Notes under the pieces: generated by a model
Told to the model about the DNA's origin: nothing
What the model saw: the letters and a program-made list of their open reading frames with translations, nothing else
Databases searched by the model: none
Program-made: the position numbers and the translations under genes
Assembly (NCBI GenBank): GCA_029864385.1
Contig: JAOTTL010000118.1
Location: 1 to 11,296 of the forward strand
Source of the DNA: SG8-41 sp029864385
GTDB taxonomy: Bacteria; Pseudomonadota; Gammaproteobacteria; Burkholderiales; SG8-41
Reading direction: 5' to 3'
DNA length: 11,296 bases
Shown: piece by piece, positions 1 to 5,745 of the stretch
Numbering within the stretch: the first letter of the stretch is position 1
Layout of the letters: each line of letters begins with the position of its first letter

Positions 1-137
1 AGTCTCGTCTCGGTGGCGAGCTGCTTGAGGTTGACCGGCGCCGCATGCCGGGCGAGGGCCGCAAGCAGGCTCATCATGCGCTCAATAACCTGAATCGAGG
101 ACTTGGCTTCGGTCTGTGCCACGGTGCGGGTGCCCAT
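1..137 (-). CDS. IclR-family transcriptional regulator, N-terminal part (cut by window edge)
   Basis: Only the first 45 codons are present; the gene continues past base 1. Reading leftward from the ATG at 137, the peptide begins MGTRTVAQTEAKSSIQVIER and continues with MMSLLAALARHAAPVNLKQL. This is the opening of the winged helix-turn-helix domain of IclR regulators: a 'SIQVIER-hLxxLA' first helix, then 'PVxLKQLAxxT'. IclR proteins are dimeric DNA-binding regulators with a C-terminal effector domain (not visible here), often controlling aromatic or organic-acid catabolism. It is divergent from greB with a 152-base gap. The target and effector cannot be told from this fragment. The family call rests on about 45 residues, so it is good but not certain. 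Confidence 0.8.
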   Translation of the reverse strand, partial: MGTRTVAQTEAKSSIQVIERMMSLLAALARHAAPVNLKQLATETR

Positions 138-155
138 CGCGAACTTTGGCGGGCG

Positions 156-184
156 ATTTTATATGATGAAATGTACTGGAACAA
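156..184 (-). promoter_or_regulatory. Candidate promoter of the IclR-type gene
   Basis: On the minus strand TTGTTC (184-179) and TAAAAT (161-156) are separated by 17 bases. The -10 matches the sigma-70 consensus at 5 of 6 positions and the -35 at only 3 of 6. It lies about 19 bases before the regulator's ATG, in an AT-rich patch that stands out from its GC-rich surroundings. The leader would be very short, so this is a tentative call. Confidence 0.35.
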
Positions 185-251
185 CTAAAAACCCGGAGCT
201 AACAGTGAGATGACGCGCTCAAGATGATTATCGCCAGTAATGCTTTGTTTT

Positions 252-260
252 TGCTATACT
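252..260 (+). promoter_or_regulatory. Extended -10 promoter of greB
   Basis: TGCTATACT fits the extended -10 pattern TG-n-TATAAT with one mismatch, in an AT-rich stretch. No good -35 is seen 17 bases upstream, as is common for extended -10 promoters. Transcription would begin near 267, leaving about 23 bases of leader before the ATG at 290. Its position inside the longer open frame that begins at 224 is a main reason for choosing the start at 290. Confidence 0.55.
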
Positions 261-289
261 ATAGCGCTCCGCAATTCCCGTGGTGTCCT

Positions 290-847
290 ATGAGCAAGTC
301 AGCTACCCGTAACCGCAATGGCCGTCATGCGGCCGCACTTCAACAACCGGCGCAGCAGGACGTCAAGAATTACATGACGTCGCAGGGTTATACCCGACTC
401 AAGGCCGAACTCACACGCCTGCTCGATGTCGAGCGCCCGGAGTTGGTGAAAGTCATTTCCTGGGCGGCGTCGAATGGCGATCGGTCCGAGAACGGCGACT
501 ACATCTACGGCAAAAAGCGGCTGCGCGAGATCGACCGCCGCATCCATTACCTGACGAAGCGCCTCGATAACGCCTCGGTGGTCAACCCGGCGCGGCGCGG
601 CGACAGCGACCAGATCTTTTTCGGCGCGACTGTCACGTATGCCTATGTCCATGGCGGCGGCGAAGAGCGAACGATCACCATCGTCGGCATGGACGAGGTG
701 GATACCAAACGCGGTCACGTGAGCTGGCAATCGCCCATTGCCAGGGTCTTGCTCAAGCGGCGTTCCGGCGACGTGGTGACGCTTGCCACCCCGGCGGGCG
801 AGTCTGAAATCGAAATTATCACCGTACGTTACGCCAACGGGGCGTAA
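290..847 (+). CDS. greB: Transcription elongation factor GreB
   Basis: The 185-residue product belongs to the GreA/GreB family. These factors insert a coiled coil into the RNA polymerase secondary channel and stimulate cleavage of backtracked RNA. The coiled coil (about residues 31-95) carries the GreB signature NGDRSENGDYIYGKKRLREI, with the acidic tip residues (Asp64, Glu67, Asp70), so it should be cleavage-competent. The C-terminal FKBP-like domain follows (about 105-182: FFGATVTY, SPIARVLLKRRSGD, TPAG). The lysine/arginine-rich KKRLREIDRR points to GreB rather than GreA. The frame is open from ATG 224, but the promoter-like TATACT at 255 falls within that extension, so ATG 290 is preferred. 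Even so, about 28 extra residues precede the conserved start seen in E. coli GreB. The Shine-Dalgarno is weak (GGTG at 282-285). Confidence 0.95.
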   Translation: MSKSATRNRNGRHAAALQQPAQQDVKNYMTSQGYTRLKAELTRLLDVERPELVKVISWAASNGDRSENGDYIYGKKRLREIDRRIHYLTKRLDNASVVNPARRGDSDQIFFGATVTYAYVHGGGEERTITIVGMDEVDTKRGHVSWQSPIARVLLKRRSGDVVTLATPAGESEIEIITVRYANGA

Positions 848-960
848 CCCGCCCCTTCCCGGGCCCCGTTGCTGCGCGGCGGGTGCCCCTATAAGATTGG
901 ACTGCGGGCGCAGGGCTGGCGGACGCCAGCACCCGCTCCACACTCGCTGATTCTCCTACT

Positions 961-1935
961 GTGACGGTCTCGTTTTTCGCAGCCACGCTTTCGGCTTGGC
1001 GCGCCGCGCACGTCGCGGTACCCGACCTGCGCGCCGACTCGCTGTCGCTCGACGCAGTGGTGAAGCTCAGCATCAAGACGGTGCCCGAGGCCCGCACCGC
1101 GGACAACCTGGGCGCTGAGCGCGAAGGCACTGGGGTCGTGATCGATAACAAGGGCCTCATCCTCACCATCGGTTACCTGATCCTGGAGGCGGAATCGATC
1201 CTCGTCGTCACCGGGGACGGGTGCGTATTTCCAGCGAGTGTGGTGGGCTACGACCATGCCACCGGTTTCGGTCTCCTGCGTGCGGGCCTGGACTGCCGTC
1301 CGGTCCAGCTCGGAGACTCCGGCGAGCTCGCGGAACTATCCACCGTCCTCGTCGCCGCGCACGGCGCTGCCGGTGGGGCCTCGCGCGCTTGCGTGGTCGC
1401 GAGGCGCCGCTTCACGGGGTGGTGGGAGTACATGATCGAGGATGGTATTTTTACCGCCCCCCCGCGCTTCGAGCACAGCGGGGCGGCGTTGCTCGATGCG
1501 GAGGGGCGGCTCGTCGGCATCGGCTCGCTTTGGGTGAGTGATACGCTGGAGATCGGCGCAGCGTTTCCTGGCAACATGTTCGTTCCGATCGATCTGCTCA
1601 AGCCGCTGCTTGGCGACCTGCTGGCGAGCGGCCACCGGCGCAAGGCGCCGCGACCTTGGCTGGGCGTCTATTCCGAGGAAATCGAGGGCCACGTCGTGGT
1701 AACGCGCGTGCTGCCCGGGTCGCCCGCCGCCAAAGGGGGCCTGTCCCGCGGCGATGTCATTCTCGGCATTGGGGGCCAGGCGATCGGTCATCAAAGCGAG
1801 TTCTATCGGCGGTTGTGGGCCAGCGGAGAGGCGGGAGCGTCGGTAGTGCTGCATGTCCTGCAAAAGAAAATAGTGCGGCAGCTGACTGTACGCTCTGCTG
1901 ACCGGATGGAGTATCTGCGCCCTTGGCGCGCTTAG
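961..1935 (+). CDS. Trypsin-like (HtrA/S1C-type) PDZ protein, apparently catalytically dead
   Basis: The 324-residue product has a trypsin-like double barrel (about residues 32-215) followed by one PDZ domain (about 230-312: PWLGVYSEE, VLPGSPAAKGGLSRGDVILG). The HtrA landmarks are recognisable, but the catalytic triad is not kept. The expected T-N-x-H-V reads TIGYL, so His becomes Tyr72. The Asp of 'TDLAVL' reads TGFGLL, so Asp becomes Gly102. The nucleophile Ser173 remains, but in EHSGAA instead of GNSGGP. The rest of the fold looks intact, with no internal stop or frameshift, which suggests a maintained non-proteolytic protein binding C-termini or peptides by its PDZ domain. The GTG start is the best available; an in-frame stop lies at 892-894 and there is no clear Shine-Dalgarno. 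No convincing signal peptide is seen. The fold call is firm; the loss of activity is inferred. Confidence 0.9.
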   Translation: MTVSFFAATLSAWRAAHVAVPDLRADSLSLDAVVKLSIKTVPEARTADNLGAEREGTGVVIDNKGLILTIGYLILEAESILVVTGDGCVFPASVVGYDHATGFGLLRAGLDCRPVQLGDSGELAELSTVLVAAHGAAGGASRACVVARRRFTGWWEYMIEDGIFTAPPRFEHSGAALLDAEGRLVGIGSLWVSDTLEIGAAFPGNMFVPIDLLKPLLGDLLASGHRRKAPRPWLGVYSEEIEGHVVVTRVLPGSPAAKGGLSRGDVILGIGGQAIGHQSEFYRRLWASGEAGASVVLHVLQKKIVRQLTVRSADRMEYLRPWRA

Positions 1936-1942
1936 CCCAAAG

Positions 1943-1998
1943 CCGTGAGTGGTGAGCGGATTGATCCGATCTTGCCGATTACCACTCGCCGATCACGG
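1943..1998. repeat. Inverted repeat behind the PDZ-protein gene
   Basis: GAGTGGT (1947-1953) is matched by ACCACTC (1981-1987), and an alternative overlapping arm CCGTGA (1943-1948) pairs with TCACGG (1993-1998). The structure begins 8 bases after the stop codon of the PDZ protein. No run of T follows, so it is at best a weak terminator or a transcript-end stabilising hairpin. Confidence 0.35.
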
Positions 1999-2057
1999 AG
2001 GCTCCTTACGCTGCGCATCGACGCGTTACGAAAGGCGCGGGTGTGCGGCCCTTTTTC

Positions 2058-2069
2058 TGAGATAATCTC
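2058..2069 (+). promoter_or_regulatory. Candidate lutA promoter overlapping a small palindrome
   Basis: TGAGATAAT (2058-2066) fits an extended -10 (TG-n-GATAAT). It overlaps the perfect palindrome GAGAT-A-ATCTC (2059-2069), which could serve as a regulator half-site pair. A start near 2073 would leave a leader of about 57 bases before lutA. No -35 is clear. Both the promoter and the operator role are conjecture from the sequence alone. Confidence 0.3.
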
Positions 2070-2129
2070 TGGCACGAAGGTTGTCTGAGCAAGGCCCAGC
2101 ACCCGTCAAAAGTCACGCTTTTCCCGCAA

Positions 2130-2888
2130 ATGCGCGTCGGTCTTTTCGTCACTTGTCTCGTTGACCTGATGCGGCCGCGGATCGGCTTCGCGGCCATCCG
2201 TTTGCTCGAGGCCGCTGGTTGTGAAGTCGTCGTGCCTCAAACCCAGACCTGTTGCGGCCAGCCGGGCTACAACGCGGGCGCGCGCGACGCCGCGAAGGCG
2301 CTCGCGCGCAAGGTGCTCGATGAATTCGAGGCTTTCGAGTACGTGGTCGCGCCCTCCGGTTCATGTGCCGGCATGATTCGCACGCACTATCCGGAGCTGC
2401 TTCGCGACGCTCCGGATGAACTGGAGCGAGTACGGAACCTGTGCGCGCGTACATACGAACTGACAGATTTCCTGGTAAACGTCGCCAGTTTGGGCGCCGT
2501 CCCAGGAAAACTAAATGGAACCGTTACTTATCATGACTCCTGCTCCGGATTGCGGGAACTGGGTATCAAGAGTCAGCCGCGTCAGCTCCTCGCCAAAGTA
2601 CCGGGCTTGAAGCTGATCGAGATGGAGGAGGCGGAGACCTGCTGTGGCTTCGGCGGCACGTTCGCGCTCAAGTTCGGCGAGATCTCCGCGCACATCGCGG
2701 AGCGGAAATGCGCAAACGTAACGGCAAGCGGTGCGGACGCGGTGCTGCTCGGCGATCTGGGCTGCATGCTCAATATCGAGGGACGGCTGCGCCGCCGGGG
2801 TGACATGAAGACGAAAGTGCTCCACGTCGCCGAAGTGCTCGCCGGCGTGGAATTGAAACCGCAGATAAACGCAGATAAACGCGGATAA
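2130..2888 (+). CDS. lutA: Lactate utilization protein A (cysteine-rich Fe-S oxidoreductase subunit)
   Basis: The 252-residue product has the two cysteine-rich CCG repeats of the LutA/YkgE/GlpC-C-terminal family. Repeat 1 has Cys9, the Cys41-Cys42-Gly43 motif (QTCCGQPGYNAG) and Cys79. Repeat 2 has Cys138 (YHDSCSG), Cys171-Cys172-Gly173 (ETCCGFGGTF) and Cys212. In characterised systems LutA works with LutB and LutC in the cytoplasm to oxidise L-lactate to pyruvate; CCG domains bind Fe-S clusters or serve as heterodisulfide-type sites. The ATG is directly followed by the family's usual opening, MRVGLFVTCLVDLMRPRIGF. Unusually, the natural end (HVAEVLAGVEL) runs into a dispersed tandem repeat that supplies the residues KPQINADKRG and the TAA stop. 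lutB is not adjacent but lies about 2.9 kb downstream, and no lutC is seen. Confidence 0.95.
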   Translation: MRVGLFVTCLVDLMRPRIGFAAIRLLEAAGCEVVVPQTQTCCGQPGYNAGARDAAKALARKVLDEFEAFEYVVAPSGSCAGMIRTHYPELLRDAPDELERVRNLCARTYELTDFLVNVASLGAVPGKLNGTVTYHDSCSGLRELGIKSQPRQLLAKVPGLKLIEMEEAETCCGFGGTFALKFGEISAHIAERKCANVTASGADAVLLGDLGCMLNIEGRLRRRGDMKTKVLHVAEVLAGVELKPQINADKRG

Positions 2889-3229
2889 AATCAAAATCAA
2901 TTTAGCCGCCGATGGACGCCGATACACGCCGATAAAATCAAGAACAATTCCATTGGCCGCAGAGAGCACAGAGAACACGGATAGAAGAAGCTTGAACCTC
3001 CAAACATGTCCTGAGTCCATCGCAGGGTCGCCAAGAAAAATCAAGATTAAGCCGCAGATTCGCGGGTTCCGGAGAACCGCTCTCTCGTTCTACAAGCCTC
3101 GCGAAAGCATTCTGACTTGTCGCCATTGGAACACCTGACACACCGGTTCTATCGGCGTTCATCGGCGGCTAAGATTTCTTTCAAGTTATCTGTGTTTACC
3201 TGCGGCTATATGATGTTCATCGGTGTTTC
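2859..3229. repeat. Modular dispersed-repeat cluster between lutA and the PanE-type gene
   Basis: The 374-base gap holds no credible gene; its short open frames come from the repeats. Module A on the plus strand (2859-2886) is a tandem of GCAGATAAAC, GCAGATAAAC, GCGGAT. Module B on the plus strand (2904-2937) is GCCGATGGAC, GCCGATACAC, GCCGATAAAA, an exact 10-base register. Module C on the plus strand (2957-2984) has CAGAGAGCACAGAGAACACG. Module B recurs on the minus strand (3147-3170, one mismatch in the 20-base core, and partly at 3217-3229), and module A on the minus strand at 3186-3206. The order A-B-C then B-A in opposite orientation makes an imperfect, large inverted structure. Between them (2985-3146) is mostly unique sequence with one small hairpin, GGTTC-CGGA-GAACC (3065-3078). 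No transposase is present. Confidence 0.85.
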
Positions 3230-3262
3230 GACTCGCGACTCACAAATTGCCAGCCACGCCTT

Positions 3263-4192
3263 ATGAAAATCCTGGTAATGGGCTCTGGCGGTGTCGGCGG
3301 CTTCTACGGCGGGCGACTCGCGCACGCGGGTTGCGACGTCACCTTTGTCGCACGCGGGGCGCACCTCGAAGCCATGCGCAAGCACGGACTCGTCATCGAG
3401 AACGAGCCGCAGGGCGACATCCGGTTGCCGCAGGTCAAGGTGACTGATGATCCGGCCACGGTCGGCCCGGTCGACCTGGTGCTCATCGCTGTCAAGCTGT
3501 GGGACACCGAGGCGGCTGCGCGCGCCGTGAAGACCATCGTCGGGCCGAGTACCGCCGTGCTTTCCCTGCAAAATGGCGTGATCAAGGACGACATTCTGCG
3601 CCGCGAACTGGGCGACGAGGCGGTCATTGGCGGCGTGGGCTACGTCGCGACCCGTATCTCGCGCCCCGGAGTAATTCACCAGACCGGCACTATGCAGCGG
3701 GCGATGATCGGTGAATACGACGGTCGCCGCACGCCTCGCGTCGAGGCGCTTCTGGAGGCCTTGCTGCGCGCCGGCATTCAGGCCGAGATCGTGCCGGACA
3801 TCCGGCGCACGCTGTGGGAAAAATACACTTTTCTCGTCGGCCTGTCCGCGACCACCACGACGATGCGCATGCCGATCGGCCCGATCCGCAAGAACGCACA
3901 AACGCGTGCGTTCTTACTTGACCTTATGAGAGAAGTTGTGACTGTTGGACGCGCTCATGGTGTCGCGCTGCCGGAAGACTATGCGGAGCAACGCCTCGCG
4001 TTTGCCGACACCGTGCCGGAGGACATGACCTCATCCATGCACCACGACTTGGACAGCGGCAATCGTCTGGAGGTCGAGTGGCTTTCCGGCGGCGTGGTGC
4101 AACTCGGCGCCAAGGCCGGCGTGCCCACGCCCGCCAACCGCGCGGTGTGGGACATTCTGACCTTGCACGCGCAGGGCCGCCGTGAATACTAG
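3263..4192 (+). CDS. 2-dehydropantoate 2-reductase family protein (PanE/ApbA ketoacid reductase)
   Basis: The 309-residue product is a full-length member of the PanE/ApbA family, NADPH-dependent reductases of 2-keto acids (classically 2-dehydropantoate to pantoate in pantothenate synthesis). The N-terminal Rossmann domain opens MKILVMGSGGVGGFYGGRLA with the GxGxxG nucleotide loop at residues 7-13. Asn104 (LQNGV) and the catalytic Lys187 (LWEKYTFLVG) are present. The C-terminal domain has the expected SSMHHDLDSGNRLEVEWLSG segment, with Ser257/258 and Glu270 in the substrate-binding positions, then GVPTPAN. All key residues are kept, so it is probably active. It sits between repeat clusters and away from any pantothenate gene, so it may be a paralogue acting on another 2-keto acid; for that reason no symbol is given. 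No strong Shine-Dalgarno is visible. Confidence 0.93.
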   Translation: MKILVMGSGGVGGFYGGRLAHAGCDVTFVARGAHLEAMRKHGLVIENEPQGDIRLPQVKVTDDPATVGPVDLVLIAVKLWDTEAAARAVKTIVGPSTAVLSLQNGVIKDDILRRELGDEAVIGGVGYVATRISRPGVIHQTGTMQRAMIGEYDGRRTPRVEALLEALLRAGIQAEIVPDIRRTLWEKYTFLVGLSATTTTMRMPIGPIRKNAQTRAFLLDLMREVVTVGRAHGVALPEDYAEQRLAFADTVPEDMTSSMHHDLDSGNRLEVEWLSGGVVQLGAKAGVPTPANRAVWDILTLHAQGRREY

Positions 4193-4224
4193 AGCGCATG
4201 TCAAAATCCAAAAACATCATGCAA

Positions 4225-4326
4225 CCGCAGATAAACGCAGATAAACGCGGATGAAACAAGAACCTTGAACCACAGAGGTCACAGATTAAAAACGAAGAAC
4301 ATCAGCCGCCGATGGACGCCGATAGA
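4225..4326 (+). repeat. Modular dispersed-repeat cluster between the PanE-type and racemase-like genes
   Basis: Module A (4225-4252) is an exact 28-base copy of the one at 2859-2886. A module C variant follows (4270-4287, CCACAGAGGTCACAGATT), then module B (4303-4326) with the exact 20-base core AGCCGCCGATGGACGCCGAT also found at 2904-2923 and 7178-7197. All are in plus orientation. The cluster fills most of the 167-base gap between the two genes. Confidence 0.88.
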
Positions 4327-4359
4327 ATAAATCGAGTCTGACTTTTTTGAAATGCGTTC

Positions 4360-5454
4360 GTGAAGCAGCCCAAACTCACCGTCAGGAACATCCGCGCCGT
4401 CGGCGTGAAGGTGCCGATGACCTATACGCTCGGCACCAGCGCTGGAACGGTGCGCGAGGCACCATTGCTCCTCGTGGACGTCGAAACCGAGGAAGGGATC
4501 GTGGGGCGCGCGTACCAATTCTGCTATTTGCCTGCTGCCGCACCCGCCATTGAGTTACTCCTGAAAGAAGTGTTGGGTACCGTAAAAGGCGACCGAGTGG
4601 AACCGGTCGCCCTTTGGGCGAAGCTCTACCAGCGTTTCACGCTGATCGGTGTGCAAGGTATTGTGCGCATGGCGATGGCGGCTTTCGATGTCGCCTGTTG
4701 GGACGCGCTCGCGATCGCTGCGGACCAGCCGCTCGCGGTTTACCTCGGCGCGGCACCCCGGCCGGTGCCGGCGTACAACAGCTGCGGCCTGGGACTGATG
4801 GCGCCGGAAGCGGTCGCGGATGAGGCGGAGAAGCTGCTGGCGGGCGGGTTTCGCGCAGTCAAGCTGCGCCTGGGGTATCCCACGCTGGAGGCCGACCTCG
4901 CGGCGCTGCGAGCGGTTCGCCGGAGAATTCCCGGCGAAATCGAGCTCATGGTGGATTTCAACCAGGTGCTGTCGGTGGACGAAGCGTTGCGACGCGGGCG
5001 CGCGCTCGATGCGGAGGGCGGCGTCTACTGGATCGAGGAGCCGGTCCGGCACGACGACTACGCTGGCTGCGCGAGGCTCGCACGCGAGCTCACGACGCCG
5101 ATTCAGATCGGAGAGAATTTTTCGCTCCCCTTCGCGATGGAGCAGGCGCTGGCAGCCGAGGCGTGCGACTACGTCATGCCGGACCTCGATCGCATCGGAG
5201 GCGTGACTGGCTGGTTGCGCGCGGCCCAGCTCGCCTCGGCGCGGGGCACGCAAATGTCCTCGCACCTGTTCCCGGAAATCAGCGCCCACCTCCTTGCCGC
5301 GACGCCGACCCGGCACTGGCTCGAGTATGTGGATTGGGCCGACGTGCTTTTGCGGGAGCCGCTGCGGATTGCAGACGGCCTAGCCGTTCCCTCCGCGCGC
5401 CCCGGCAACGGGCTCGCGTGGAACGAAGACGCCGTGCAGCGTTTCCGAATCTGA
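4360..5454 (+). CDS. Mandelate racemase/muconate lactonizing enzyme family protein (enolase superfamily)
   Basis: The 364-residue product closely follows Pseudomonas mandelate racemase along its whole length: an N-terminal capping domain (about 1-130) and a TIM-barrel. Metal ligands Asp199 (MVDFNQ), Glu226 (WIEEP) and Glu252 (IGENF) are present, as are the Asp275/His302 catalytic dyad (MPDLDRIGGVTGW; SSHLFPEISAHLLAATPT) and Glu322 (HWLEYVDW). The K-x-K motif on the second barrel strand reads VKLRLG: Lys168 is kept, but the lysine equivalent to Lys166, the S-specific base of mandelate racemase, is Arg170. Abstraction by His302 should remain possible, so one-sided chemistry such as dehydration or epimerisation of a 2-hydroxy acid or acid sugar is likelier than true mandelate racemisation; the substrate is unknown. 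The start is GTG: an in-frame stop lies 12 bases upstream and the next Met (residue 20) would cut the cap domain. Confidence 0.93.
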   Translation: MKQPKLTVRNIRAVGVKVPMTYTLGTSAGTVREAPLLLVDVETEEGIVGRAYQFCYLPAAAPAIELLLKEVLGTVKGDRVEPVALWAKLYQRFTLIGVQGIVRMAMAAFDVACWDALAIAADQPLAVYLGAAPRPVPAYNSCGLGLMAPEAVADEAEKLLAGGFRAVKLRLGYPTLEADLAALRAVRRRIPGEIELMVDFNQVLSVDEALRRGRALDAEGGVYWIEEPVRHDDYAGCARLARELTTPIQIGENFSLPFAMEQALAAEACDYVMPDLDRIGGVTGWLRAAQLASARGTQMSSHLFPEISAHLLAATPTRHWLEYVDWADVLLREPLRIADGLAVPSARPGNGLAWNEDAVQRFRI

Positions 5455-5487
5455 ATCAGTCGAAGAACCTGCGAATCCAGGCGCAAG

Positions 5488-5682
5488 ATGAAAGAGCTGT
5501 CGGTGCTGCGCGGGGTGCTCGCGATGGTGGCGGGCGCCGGACTCCTTAAGCTCAACGACGCCGTTTCCAAGCATCTGACCCAGCACTTCCCGATTGGCCG
5601 GGTGATGTGCCTGCGGCAGCTGGCCGCTTTCATGGTCGCCAGGGGCGTCTACATGATCCGGCTCGTGGCGCCGCGAGGTTGA
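5488..5682 (+). pseudogene. Truncated EamA/DMT-family transporter remnant
   Basis: The 64-codon frame begins MKELSVLRGVLAMVAGAGLL and continues KLNDAVSKHLTQHFPIGRVM. This resembles the first transmembrane segment and loop of EamA (drug/metabolite transporter) proteins, which are usually near 300 residues with ten membrane segments ('D-A-x-x-K-x-L ... P-I-G-x-x-x-x-x-R'). After about residue 42 the likeness fades, and the frame stops at 5680-5682. The next sequence is the lutB promoter region, with no continuation in another frame, so most of the gene appears to have been lost by deletion. It starts 33 bases after the racemase-like gene and may once have been its co-transcribed transporter. 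The short length leaves room for error; a small expressed membrane peptide cannot be excluded. Confidence 0.65.
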
Positions 5683-5696
5683 ACCGCAACCCGCGC

Positions 5697-5702
5697 TATA
5701 AT
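5697..5702 (+). promoter_or_regulatory. Candidate lutB promoter (-10 box)
   Basis: A perfect TATAAT lies 43 bases before the lutB ATG, just after the end of the transporter remnant, giving a predicted start near 5709. The only -35-like sequence nearby, TTGAAC at 5679-5684, is 12 bases away, which is too close. Promoter activity may therefore need an activator, or may be weak. Confidence 0.45.
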
Positions 5703-5745
5703 TGAATTCTCGGGTATCCTGCCGCCAACCTTCCCAGACACGCGC

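Noticed and set aside
848..883. CCCGCC ... GGCGGG inverted repeat after greB as a terminator
   Set aside because: The loop is 24 bases and no T run follows; such arms are frequent in GC-rich DNA.
2953..3138. Short plus-strand frame in the lutA to reductase gap
   Set aside because: The sequence is partly dispersed repeat, with no ribosome binding site or family likeness.
2859..3229. CRISPR array
   Set aside because: The units are 10 bases in tandem without regular unique spacers, and no cas gene is present.
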